A DNA stretch of 27,522 nucleotides from Thermoplasmata archaeon (GTDB taxonomy: Archaea > Thermoplasmatota > E2 > DHVEG-1), in NCBI GenBank assembly GCA_003649845.1, contig QMTB01000002.1, forward strand, positions 1 to 27,522, read 5' to 3'. Numbering within the stretch: position 1 is the first letter of the stretch; every line of letters begins with the position of its first letter. Below are positions 15,929 through 23,979 of this stretch, piece after piece. The notes beneath the pieces were generated by a model. That model was given only the letters and a program-made list of their open reading frames with translations, made no database searches and was not told where the DNA came from. Made by a program: the position numbers and the translations under genes.

Positions 15929-18745
15929 CTAGGAGTCCCAGAATCCTCTAGTTCTAGCATATTGAATCTCTGCTCTTTGAATAGCTTTAAGGAATTTTAG
16001 CATGGTTTCCTCTGAGCGTTCTATATCTCTAGCATCATACATCCTCAGTATACGAGCTGCGGTATCGGGACCTATGCCTCTAGCTATAAGTGCTAGAACA
16101 GCTGGTCTACCATAGGTTAAAACTAGGCTAGAGTTTTTAACCAGTCTTTTAAATAAATGTTGATCTCCTTTAGTTAGATGTTTCTTCTTAATTAGAGAAG
16201 AAAACTCCTTATTATATGGATGGATAGCTGCAATTTTAATAGCTTTACATCTAGGGCATCTAGGTTGAAAAGGTAGTCTTCCAACAGTAGTTTGCCATTT
16301 ATTGTAGCAATTCATACATACCATTAGAACAGGTGTTTCCTCTAAACGTTTCTTAAGAGCAAATAGTATTGTGCGATCCGCTCTAGGTGGAGCCATTAAA
16401 CCACGTATTGTTTCTGTGCCAGCGAGACCAATTGGAGAAATTCTTTGTATAACTAGTTTTATCTCTCCTCTTTGAAGCTCTCTTATAACCTTTTGAGTAT
16501 TTGGTATATCCATCCTATCCCATATAAGTTTATCAACAGCTTCTTTAATTACTAAGCTATCTTCAAATAAAGTAAAAAGTTTTTTAATACCTATATTTTT
16601 ATAATCGAAATCTTTTCTAAGTGATCCAAATTTTCTTGCAACATGTACAAGATGCCATCTAATAGAAGTTGAATTCCTTAAAACAGTGTGTAATATATAT
16701 TCTATAGAATCAGGTTTAATCTCATATAACATATTTTTTATGCGATTTGGTGGTATATTAAAAGGTAACTCTAAACTTATTCTATATGGGTCACTTGTTA
16801 CACCTATGCTTTCACCGATAGATTGAGCTAATAGAGCTGATAGTAGTCTTCCAAGGGTTTCATTAACTTTTGTTCCAAAACAAGCGTTTATAATTATAAG
16901 TTTTTCATCAACCTCGATTGTAATAGTTTTATCATCAGGTACTATAAAACCTTCTTCCTGTTGATTTTTTATCTGCTTGTGAAGTTCTTCAAAGGTTTCA
17001 TTTGAACATGGATAACCAGGGTTGTTAGATCCTTTTTGTAGTATCCTTCTAAGATACCCTACTTCTCTAGCTACTTCAAATGGTACAGGTATATCCTCTC
17101 CTATCCAAGAAGGAGGTTCACCGATTTCTTTTGCTGGTGCAACAAGTATCTCCTCTTCTTCTCTTCTAACGATAACCCAAGGTCTACCTTTCAATATAAA
17201 CCTTGATCCTTCGAAGCCATAGTTTAAAACAAAGCTTTCATCTAGTTTACCTATCTTTCTTCTACTACTTATATCTATAGCAAGAAATGTTTTTTCATCA
17301 GGTATCATAGAGATGTTATCTAGAAAATAGGTTCTAGATCTACGGCGTTTACCAATAAAGTTATCCTCTCTCCATATACTCCTCTGTTCAACTAGTAGAT
17401 TAAGAATCTTATCAAATAACTTCCTATCTAAAGTATGAAATGGATAAGATCGTTTTATAATATCATATACATGCTCTATATCTATTCTACCATATTCTAA
17501 TGCTATAGATATTATTTGATTTGCTAATACAGATAGAGGATTCCTACGTATATAAGATGACTCATATTCCTTGTTAATAGTTCTCCTCGCTATAACAAGG
17601 CTTTCAGCTAGATCTTCGAGATTAGTAGTTATAATTGCTCCTCTAGAAACCTTTCCAACTCTATGCCCTGACCTACCTATACGTTGAACTAGTCTTGTAA
17701 CCTCTCGCGGAGAATTATATTGAATGATGAAATCAGTGTTACCTACATCGATGCCAAGTTCTAAAGATGATGTACATATTAAACCCTTTAGCAAGCCTTT
17801 TTTGAATTCCTCCTCTGTTTCAACCCTTGCTTGTTTAGATAGAGAACCATGGTGGATACCTATTTTTAAATCCGGGTATCTGAGATGGAAACGAGAGGTT
17901 AAAATCTCTGCTCCATCTCTAGTATTGATAAATAGCAGGGTAGAAACATGTTTCTCTATAAGTTCTTTACATCTACGGAGAGCAGAATAGGATTGAGGGT
18001 CAAGATAATATCTAGAAGCTTCTATCTCATCCTCTTGATCAACCTTTGGATATTCCACCTTTATATCTATATCTTTAACAGCGTCTACCTCAACGATAGA
18101 TACCTTTCTAAAAACATGGTTTATACTACCCCCTAGGAAACGAGCTACTTCTTCTTTAGAACCAACAGTTGCTGATAAACCTATCCTCTGGAAGTCATAT
18201 GGTTGAGTAAGCTCATATAGTCTTTCTAATCCAACTGCAAGTTGTGCTCCTCTCTCATCATTTATAAGTTCATGAATCTCATCTATTATAACCCATCTAA
18301 CGTTGGATAAATGTTTCCTAAGGTTTCTACCAGTAAACATAACTTGTAATGTTTCAGGTGTAGTGATAAGCATATCAGGTGGAACCCTAGATTGTTTTGC
18401 ACGTTCAGAGGTAGCTGTGTCACCATGACGTACAGCTATATTTATCCCTAATTTCTCACCCCATCTAAGAGTTCTACGTAGCATATCTCTATTCAACGCT
18501 CTTAGAGGAGTTATATATAGAATGGATATACCTTTTCTATCATCTCTCTGATCTAAGAATTGATGGAAAACAGGTAATAGAGCTGCTTCTGTTTTACCAT
18601 AACCAGTTGGGGCTATTAAAACAGTATTTAAACCAGAGAGTATAACAGGTATAGATTCTTGCTGAGGGAGAGTCGGATTGATGATATTCTCTTCTAAAAG
18701 TAGCTTTTGAATCATTGGATGTAGAAGAGAGAAAACCGAGTTCAT
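15929..18745 (-). CDS. lhr: Lhr-family DEAD/DEAH-box helicase (archaeal type, zinc-finger C terminus)
   Basis: A superfamily 2 ATP-dependent helicase of the Lhr type, acting on DNA or RNA:DNA structures in repair. Numbering from TTG 18751: Walker A APTGYGKT (47-54), DEIH (157-160), SAT (193-195), the motif VI QRIGRSGHR (356-364), then a winged helix and the Lhr-core domain. A C4 zinc finger lies at C812, C815, C832 and C835, followed by an HhH-like segment LIARGIGPDTAARIL, as in archaeal Lhr2-like proteins. I choose ATG 18745 (938 aa) over TTG 18751: a TATA-like TTTTATATT at 18771-18780 would start transcription within about 5 nt of it. A 60-aa membrane protein gene and a PdeM-like phosphoesterase gene lie upstream on the same strand. 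Confidence 0.94.
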   Translation of the reverse strand: MNSVFSLLHPMIQKLLLEENIINPTLPQQESIPVILSGLNTVLIAPTGYGKTEAALLPVFHQFLDQRDDRKGISILYITPLRALNRDMLRRTLRWGEKLGINIAVRHGDTATSERAKQSRVPPDMLITTPETLQVMFTGRNLRKHLSNVRWVIIDEIHELINDERGAQLAVGLERLYELTQPYDFQRIGLSATVGSKEEVARFLGGSINHVFRKVSIVEVDAVKDIDIKVEYPKVDQEDEIEASRYYLDPQSYSALRRCKELIEKHVSTLLFINTRDGAEILTSRFHLRYPDLKIGIHHGSLSKQARVETEEEFKKGLLKGLICTSSLELGIDVGNTDFIIQYNSPREVTRLVQRIGRSGHRVGKVSRGAIITTNLEDLAESLVIARRTINKEYESSYIRRNPLSVLANQIISIALEYGRIDIEHVYDIIKRSYPFHTLDRKLFDKILNLLVEQRSIWREDNFIGKRRRSRTYFLDNISMIPDEKTFLAIDISSRRKIGKLDESFVLNYGFEGSRFILKGRPWVIVRREEEEILVAPAKEIGEPPSWIGEDIPVPFEVAREVGYLRRILQKGSNNPGYPCSNETFEELHKQIKNQQEEGFIVPDDKTITIEVDEKLIIINACFGTKVNETLGRLLSALLAQSIGESIGVTSDPYRISLELPFNIPPNRIKNMLYEIKPDSIEYILHTVLRNSTSIRWHLVHVARKFGSLRKDFDYKNIGIKKLFTLFEDSLVIKEAVDKLIWDRMDIPNTQKVIRELQRGEIKLVIQRISPIGLAGTETIRGLMAPPRADRTILFALKKRLEETPVLMVCMNCYNKWQTTVGRLPFQPRCPRCKAIKIAAIHPYNKEFSSLIKKKHLTKGDQHLFKRLVKNSSLVLTYGRPAVLALIARGIGPDTAARILRMYDARDIERSEETMLKFLKAIQRAEIQYARTRGFWDS

Positions 18746-18770
18746 ATCCAAAAAAAATATTAGAAGATGT

Positions 18771-18780
18771 AATATAAAAT
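18771..18780 (-). promoter_or_regulatory. Possible TATA box for the helicase gene
   Basis: ATTTTATATT on the minus strand lies in the 36-nt gap after the small membrane-protein gene, about 30 nt before ATG 18745. It would give the helicase its own near-leaderless message. The gap is AT-rich, so chance is possible. Confidence 0.4.
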
Positions 18781-18781
18781 A

Positions 18782-18964
18782 TTATATGTTATTGATAGCA
18801 GCATAGAATATTAAACCCATGCCAAACCAGAAGATGGATAATAGATAGTATATAACATTGAATGGACCAATGATTACACCAACAGCTAATAATATCAAAG
18901 GTAGTATAATTAGTAGGAATAAAGTTAACAACTCTCTCATTTTTTTGGATAACGTTAGCTCCAT
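18782..18964 (-). CDS. Small two-helix membrane protein, function unknown
   Basis: A 60-aa protein not recognised. A basic, helical N terminus (about 1-11) is followed by two hydrophobic helices, about 12-32 and 35-57, joined by GPFN, so it is probably a membrane hairpin. It has an ATG start, and a TATA-like ACTTAAATAA (19001-19010) would start the message about 15 nt upstream. GGTTGATG near the start is only a weak ribosome binding site. It lies between PdeM and Lhr with 36 nt to Lhr. The hydrophobic pattern and own promoter make it likely real, but no motif tells its role. Confidence 0.6.
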   Translation of the reverse strand: MELTLSKKMRELLTLFLLIILPLILLAVGVIIGPFNVIYYLLSIFWFGMGLIFYAAINNI

Positions 18965-18995
18965 GTTACATCAACCAGATAGGGGTTAAATCAAC
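18965..18995. repeat. Tandem 11-nt repeat in the leader of the 60-aa membrane-protein gene
   Basis: GTTACATCAAC (18965-18975) and GTTAAATCAAC (18985-18995) differ at one position and start 20 nt apart, two helical turns. They lie between the predicted TATA box (19001-19010) and the ATG at 18964, a place where a bound protein would repress. A perfect AACCGGTT palindrome (19013-19020) sits just beyond the TATA box. Confidence 0.5.
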
Positions 18996-19029
18996 ATTTA
19001 TTATTTAAGTTTAACCGGTTTTTTTCATT

Positions 19030-19764
19030 TTATAGATTGCCTATTGAACCAAGTGAGGATCCATCTAGTAGATATACTTGTGCTTCCGAGAGATTTATAA
19101 TATTTTTTAGAGGACCAACTATACCTTCTTTATTTACAGCTATACCTCCTAGTAGAGGGTTGAAAGTAGGTATGATAATAAACTCTATGTTTTCATTCCA
19201 TGTTTTATATTTCTCATTTGTTTTATCTTTATAGAAGAAGCCTTTCACCCAGCATGGTTCCATGTTTGGTAAGCCTAGGCGGTCAGTTAGTTGAATAGAG
19301 GGATGAGTATGACCAAAGATTATATATCTAGAATTCATAAGTTTTTCATTAGGCCATCTATGACCATGTAGGAAACCTATATTATTGAAGATGAATCCAT
19401 CAGAAGGATGGATTATTATATCATTAGGTAGAAGTTTCTTAAGGTTACCATCATGATTTCCAGGTGTTATATGGATTCTTGTATATTCTTTTATAGCTTC
19501 AAAGAAATTCTTTATCTCTTTTTTCTCATAGTAGGAGAATGATGGAATAGTATGTTTAACATCACCTAGGATAAATAAATCCTCTGGTTTCCATTCTTCG
19601 CATAAATCTATTAACCTCTGCTGCATCATCCATGTTTTTGAACTTACATATATACCATATTCTCTAAGTTCTTTTTCAATACCTATATGTAGATCTGATA
19701 TTACAAGGGTTTTTGTTTCATAGATGAATAAAGCAGGTGTATCTAGGATAGGCTGAAGGATCAT
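19030..19764 (-). CDS. PdeM/COG1407-like calcineurin-fold phosphoesterase
   Basis: A 244-aa metallophosphoesterase. All five metal motifs are present: DLH (D24, H26), GD (G67-D68), GNHD (102-105), HGH (H133, H135) and GHTH (151-154). The family is the ICC-like COG1407, whose bacterial member PdeM is a proposed endonuclease or phosphodiesterase encoded beside Lhr-like helicases, DNA ligase and an MBL-fold exonuclease. Here the Lhr gene lies just downstream, so a role in DNA repair is supported by context. The ATG lies 2 nt after the stop of the upstream 524-aa gene, with no ribosome binding site, which suggests coupling. No ligase or MBL exonuclease is in the window. The exact substrate is not known. 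Confidence 0.88.
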   Translation of the reverse strand: MILQPILDTPALFIYETKTLVISDLHIGIEKELREYGIYVSSKTWMMQQRLIDLCEEWKPEDLFILGDVKHTIPSFSYYEKKEIKNFFEAIKEYTRIHITPGNHDGNLKKLLPNDIIIHPSDGFIFNNIGFLHGHRWPNEKLMNSRYIIFGHTHPSIQLTDRLGLPNMEPCWVKGFFYKDKTNEKYKTWNENIEFIIIPTFNPLLGGIAVNKEGIVGPLKNIINLSEAQVYLLDGSSLGSIGNL

Positions 19765-19766
19765 AA

Positions 19767-21341
19767 CTATAAAGGTGTAGGTATAAAGAGGAGGAAAATA
19801 TTGAGTAGCATAGTTGTATATAAGGCTGCAAAGATCCAGATGAATGGTATCCCTATAGATTTAGAGATGTGTTTATTTGAGAAATTTAGATAATATAGAA
19901 TAAAATTGATGATAATAGCAACTGGTATGCTACATGAGATATATCCAATAGCCCATATTGTAATTTGTAGTGCTGCAAATGCACCTGTTATAATAGATAA
20001 GTTAGATAGAGAGGAGAGTAAACTCATACCTAATTGATAGTTAATCTCTTGATCCAATAATATAAAGGTTGCTATTATAGAGATAATGTGGAGTATTATT
20101 AGAGAGATTTTGATTTTCTTATCTATATGATATGTTTTATCTCTATGTGGTATCCTCTGTTTTAGTATTAAATGTTTTAGTAGAAGAAAAACTATAGCTA
20201 TAATCCATAGTATAACTGCTAGATATGGAAGTCCTATACCATGTGGATCATCTGCTGCTTGGCTATTATAGAAGTGATCACCTAGGAAGAAGAGTTTTCC
20301 ATTGCCAGATATTTTATTAGAGAATTCATCTATTGATATAGTATAATCTCCACTTCTTATAACACTGAAACTATGATACTTTTGAAAGGTGTTACTTATT
20401 ATGATATTACCACCTTCTTCATCTATAATTATCAATGCCCCATTGATTATCGATGATATCTTCGGTAGTATACCATAGTATGGTATATGGAAATCCTCTA
20501 AATATTGTGAGGGTATTTGATTTAATAATGCTGTAGGGTCTATATCTTCTACAGAAGGAGTTATTATAATAGTTAGATTAGAAGGCGAAGAGATGGGTAG
20601 TAATGCTGGTTTCTCTGTGAAAGATAAATTATCATCTTCTATTAATAGAATTATATTGGAGTTTGTTTTATTCCATACTTCTATATTATTTGAATCTAAA
20701 ATTTTTATTAGAGATTCATCAGATAGAGGAACAATAGCAGAGATGTCTCCAAGGTATCTAAGATGAGTAGGAGTTTCTGCTAGAATAGCTAGCATAGGAG
20801 TTTCCATGTTATCTATAATAGATGTAGATAAGATAGAAGATAAACTATACTTATATTGCTGATTAATCTTTACTCCTCTACCATTGGTTCCAAATATACA
20901 TTGTTCTGTTTGAATATCTACATTATAGAAGATAGTGGTGTTATCAATAATTCTTTGTATATCATCAAAGGAAATAAAATCTTTATCAGGTAGATCATTT
21001 AGTAGATCTAAATCTATAATCGTAACTTTATCTACATCATCGAAATAGGTGTCTCCTATTATAGGTATTGCATGAGGATTCTCAAGTATAGAAGTATCAA
21101 AAAGATTTCCTATAAGAGGATTATCTAGTATATCTTGATAGGAGGAGAGGTTGATGAAAGAATCTGCTTCTACTCCATATATTATCCCATTTACATCTAG
21201 TGATCCTATAGAGATAGGCATCATATCATCATCTAAGTTAACTTGAAAATAGGTAGATGTAGAGAGGATTTGAGCATCTATAGTATTAACTGCGGATAGA
21301 ATTAAAAGACATCCCATCCATATTTTTAATGAATGATTCAT
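19767..21341 (-). CDS. Unrecognised exported protein with a large ectodomain and five C-terminal TM helices
   Basis: A 524-aa protein I do not recognise. A signal peptide spans about 1-23 (KIWMGCLLILSAVNTIDA). Residues 24-370 form a probable extracellular, beta-rich, Asp-rich domain with many surface Asn-Ser/Thr sites. Five TM helices follow at about 371-390, 411-430, 446-468, 470-487 and 499-520. The end of the ectodomain, GNGKLFFLGDHFYNSQAADD, is weakly reminiscent of the close of DUF4350/ThuA-like ectodomains, but that is a guess. A TATA-like TATTTATAA overlapping the nnr stop (21365-21374) would give a leader of about 5 nt. It lies 2 nt before the PdeM gene. No catalytic motif is evident. 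Confidence 0.7.
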   Translation of the reverse strand: MNHSLKIWMGCLLILSAVNTIDAQILSTSTYFQVNLDDDMMPISIGSLDVNGIIYGVEADSFINLSSYQDILDNPLIGNLFDTSILENPHAIPIIGDTYFDDVDKVTIIDLDLLNDLPDKDFISFDDIQRIIDNTTIFYNVDIQTEQCIFGTNGRGVKINQQYKYSLSSILSTSIIDNMETPMLAILAETPTHLRYLGDISAIVPLSDESLIKILDSNNIEVWNKTNSNIILLIEDDNLSFTEKPALLPISSPSNLTIIITPSVEDIDPTALLNQIPSQYLEDFHIPYYGILPKISSIINGALIIIDEEGGNIIISNTFQKYHSFSVIRSGDYTISIDEFSNKISGNGKLFFLGDHFYNSQAADDPHGIGLPYLAVILWIIAIVFLLLKHLILKQRIPHRDKTYHIDKKIKISLIILHIISIIATFILLDQEINYQLGMSLLSSLSNLSIITGAFAALQITIWAIGYISCSIPVAIIINFILYYLNFSNKHISKSIGIPFIWIFAALYTTMLLNIFLLFIPTPL

Positions 21342-21364
21342 ACTGTAGAAACGATATAGTATGG

Positions 21365-22825
21365 TTATAAATATTTTTTTAGAACAGCTGGTATCTCATC
21401 TATTATATCCGTTGCAAGTAATCCATAGGATTTCCTCTGGAATACATTGTTTCCAGCTTCGCCATTTAGAAAAGCTGCTACTCTCATAGCGTATATAGGT
21501 TTTAGATTCTTTGAAAGCAGAGCACCTATTATACCTGCTAATACATCACCTGTACCTCCTACAGTCATCGCCACATTATGAATCTTATTATATTTTGTTA
21601 TACTCCCATTGCTTAATATATCTATATATCCTTTTAGATATATGGAAATGCCTAGTTTAGAAGCCCATTGAGATACCTTATATCTACGTTTTTCTTCATT
21701 ATCAGGAAGTTTTATTCCAGTTAACTGCAGGAATTCACCGGCATGTGGTGTGACAACTGTTTTAGAGTTTTTGATTATAGATGGATCTCTGCTAATAGCT
21801 TTGATAGCATCTGCATCAATGACAAGAGGTTTATCTATATCAACTATATATTTGATTACATCAGTTAAAACTTCTAGGGTTTCATCCGCTCCTCCAGCTC
21901 CAGGTCCTATTACAACTGCATCTGCCAGTTTTATATAGTTTTTAATAGCTTCTATATCATCATAAGTTATTTTTTCCTCTGATATAAGAGGTTTAACAAT
22001 TATATTTGGAGAGTAAGAAGCGATAATTGAACTAACTCTTCTGGGAGAAGCAACGTAAACTAGATCTATTCCAGTACGTAAAGCTGCAAGTGCAGATAAA
22101 GCTGGAGCACCAGAGTACGGTCCCCCTCCTATGACTAGTAATCTTCCGTTTTCACCTTTATGAGATCTAATAAAAGGTTTAGGATAGTAGACTATTAAAT
22201 CTCCTGGTCCAATATATTCAGAAGCTTCCCTAGGTATACCTATATCAACTATTTCTATAATACCGCTGTTCTTAGTATTCATTCCTTCTTTAACATCATG
22301 GAAGGTAACTGTATAATCTGGTTTAACAGATGTTTGCGTACCAAATCCCGTTGGAATATCTATAGATACTATTGGTTTCCCAGATTTATTAATCTTCGAT
22401 ACAAGAGAATCATAAGGTTCACGTAGAGATCCTTTTACACCTACTCCTAGTAGAGCATCAACAATTAGATCATTTTCTCTAATTAGATCATCAATCTTAT
22501 CTAGAGAATCTTTTTTATAAAGAGAAATCCTTTTTCCATCAAGTTTATAATAGTTTCTTCTAGCTATACTACTTTTTATAGAATGAGTATCTCCAAGTAG
22601 AAACACCGTTACTTTAAATTTATCCAGTAGGTATCTTGCTGCTACAAAGCCATCTCCGCCATTATTTCCAGTTCCACATAGAAACAAGATTTTATCTTTA
22701 GATGGATACTGTTTTTTTATAAACTCTGCTACACCTCTACCGGCGTTCTCCATGAGAGTACTAGTAGGTATACCAAGATACTCGGTATTTATATCAAGAA
22801 CATATACCTCTTTACTTTCAATCAT
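21365..22825 (-). CDS. nnr: Bifunctional NAD(P)H-hydrate repair enzyme Nnr
   Basis: A 486-aa fusion of two enzymes that restore damaged NADHX and NADPHX. The N-terminal YjeF domain (about 1-215) is the epimerase, with GTGNNGGDGFVAARYL (51-66) as its nucleotide loop and D118/D153-type acidic residues in VDALLGVG and VSIDIPTG. The C-terminal ribokinase-like domain (about 225-486) is the ADP- or ATP-dependent dehydratase, seen in LVIDADAI, VVTPHAGEF and the anion-hole loop VGGTGDVLAGIIGALL. Length is usual for the fused protein. Its predicted TATA box overlaps that of the divergent NAC gene and lies about 30 nt before the ATG, so the mRNA is probably leaderless. Confidence 0.96.
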   Translation of the reverse strand: MIESKEVYVLDINTEYLGIPTSTLMENAGRGVAEFIKKQYPSKDKILFLCGTGNNGGDGFVAARYLLDKFKVTVFLLGDTHSIKSSIARRNYYKLDGKRISLYKKDSLDKIDDLIRENDLIVDALLGVGVKGSLREPYDSLVSKINKSGKPIVSIDIPTGFGTQTSVKPDYTVTFHDVKEGMNTKNSGIIEIVDIGIPREASEYIGPGDLIVYYPKPFIRSHKGENGRLLVIGGGPYSGAPALSALAALRTGIDLVYVASPRRVSSIIASYSPNIIVKPLISEEKITYDDIEAIKNYIKLADAVVIGPGAGGADETLEVLTDVIKYIVDIDKPLVIDADAIKAISRDPSIIKNSKTVVTPHAGEFLQLTGIKLPDNEEKRRYKVSQWASKLGISIYLKGYIDILSNGSITKYNKIHNVAMTVGGTGDVLAGIIGALLSKNLKPIYAMRVAAFLNGEAGNNVFQRKSYGLLATDIIDEIPAVLKKYL

Positions 22826-22842
22826 ACCAAAACATTAAACAA

Positions 22843-22860
22843 TTTATATGCTATATATCC
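22843..22860. promoter_or_regulatory. Back-to-back TATA boxes of the divergent nnr and nac genes
   Basis: The whole 51-nt gap holds both promoters. TTTATATG (22843-22850, plus) is centred about 30 nt before the nac ATG at 22877. GGATATATAG (22851-22860, minus) is centred about 30 nt before the nnr ATG at 22825. Both messages would be almost leaderless, and the two TATA boxes touch, so TBP binding at one may exclude the other. Confidence 0.6.
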
Positions 22861-22876
22861 TTCGAAGTGTTAGATT

Positions 22877-23218
22877 ATGTTACCTGGAAAAATGAATCCT
22901 AAGCAGATGGCTAGAATGATGAAACAGCTTGGTATCAAGGTGAGAGAGATTGAGGATGTTGAAAGAGTAGTCATTCAAACCTCTACAAGGGAATATATCT
23001 TTGATGAGGTAGAGGTAACTATGATGGATGCACAAGGATATAAAACCTATCAAATAGTGGGTACACCGAGGATAGTTGAAAGAAAACAAGGTATTCCAAA
23101 GGAAGATATAGAATTGGTTATGAATCAAACTGGTAAAACAGAAGAGGAAGCGAAAAAAGCCTTAGAGGAAACCGACGGGGATATAGCAGAGGCTATACTT
23201 AGATTAACCGGTGAATAG
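22877..23218 (+). CDS. nac: Nascent polypeptide-associated complex protein (archaeal NAC)
   Basis: A 113-aa ribosome-associated chaperone that forms a homodimer in archaea and shields chains leaving the ribosome tunnel. Residues about 1-10 (MLPGKMNPKQ) lead into the ribosome-binding helix MARMMKQLGIKVREI; the NAC beta-barrel spans about 20-75 with ERVVIQTSTREYIFDEVEVT and TYQIVGTPRIVE; the C-terminal UBA domain spans about 74-113 with GKTEEEAKKALEETDGDIAE. Length is exactly that of the family. Nearly leaderless start at 22877; ATG 22892 is an alternative. Divergent from nnr. Confidence 0.97.
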   Translation: MLPGKMNPKQMARMMKQLGIKVREIEDVERVVIQTSTREYIFDEVEVTMMDAQGYKTYQIVGTPRIVERKQGIPKEDIELVMNQTGKTEEEAKKALEETDGDIAEAILRLTGE

Positions 23219-23377
23219 GTATGTAGAAAAGAAGATGTAGTATCTGCCATCGGCTTTTTCCAGTGTGCGATTTAAATAACCATCCGATCTATGATCTTAT
23301 ATGCAAAGAGTGCTACGATATAAGAGAGAAGGATAGATAAACATATGTCTAGATAATCAGTATATTGATGCAAAAAC

Positions 23378-23390
23378 ATATATTTTTATA
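23378..23390 (+). promoter_or_regulatory. TATA box of the Lrp/AsnC-like gene
   Basis: CATATATTTTTAT lies about 58 nt before ATG 23443, so the mRNA would have a leader of about 35 nt, long enough to carry the GGTGAT ribosome binding site. The 224-nt gap before it also holds an 8-bp inverted repeat, TCTTATAT (23295-23302) / ATATAAGA (23318-23325), 77 nt after the nac stop, of unknown role. Confidence 0.45.
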
Positions 23391-23442
23391 GGATAAATTG
23401 TTACATAGTTTGTAATTTTTGACGTTAAATGGTGATATTAAA

Positions 23443-23967
23443 ATGGCTAGGAGAAGTATTCAGCAAATGAAGGAGGATGAAAATAAGATAATCAATGAAT
23501 TACAGAGGAACGCTAGAGGGAGTATAGATAATATTGCAGCTAAATTTAAATTTTCACGTCAAAAAGTATGGAGGATAATCAAAAGATTAGAAGAGACAAA
23601 GAAAATATGGGGTTATTCAGCTATAATAGATGAAGGAGAGTTAAATAAGAAAAGATTCATTATACTGGCGAAGAGAAGAGCAGAACCATTAGACGAGGCT
23701 TTATCGAAGATTATAGATCAAACATTACATGGTTTAGGAGAGGATATAGGTGTAAATATAGAATGCAGTAGTTTTCTACATGGAGAATACGATTGGATGT
23801 TTATAATTACAGCAGATGACATCAAAGCTGCTAAAAAATTCTGTAATCTATTTACTACAGAGTACAATAAATGGATAAGCGATATCCATCTAATAGAGGA
23901 TATATTCTCTGTAAAAAAATGTGGTATCATAAATCCAAATATAGATAATTTAAGAGAGTTTATCTAA
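23443..23967 (+). CDS. Lrp/AsnC-like transcriptional regulator
   Basis: A 174-aa regulator with an AsnC-type helix-turn-helix at the N terminus: DENKIINELQRNARGSIDNI followed by AAKFKFSRQKVWRIIKRLEE as the recognition part. The remainder is an alpha/beta ligand-sensing (RAM-like) domain, with the typical HGEYDWMFIITADDIKAAKK stretch where Lrp proteins dimerise. I choose ATG 23443 because GGTGAT lies 7 nt upstream; the longer frame from TTG 23419 would swallow that site. It has its own TATA box and a 35-nt leader. Convergent with the transglutaminase-like gene, leaving 12 nt. The effector and targets are not visible; the aminotransferase nearby may be a target, but that is a guess. Confidence 0.85.
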   Translation: MARRSIQQMKEDENKIINELQRNARGSIDNIAAKFKFSRQKVWRIIKRLEETKKIWGYSAIIDEGELNKKRFIILAKRRAEPLDEALSKIIDQTLHGLGEDIGVNIECSSFLHGEYDWMFIITADDIKAAKKFCNLFTTEYNKWISDIHLIEDIFSVKKCGIINPNIDNLREFI

Positions 23968-23979
23968 AGAATTCAAAAA

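Noticed and set aside
23295..23325. 8-bp inverted repeat as terminator of nac
   Set aside because: The stem is perfect but 77 nt from the stop and has no T-run on the plus strand, so it is noted only as an inverted repeat.
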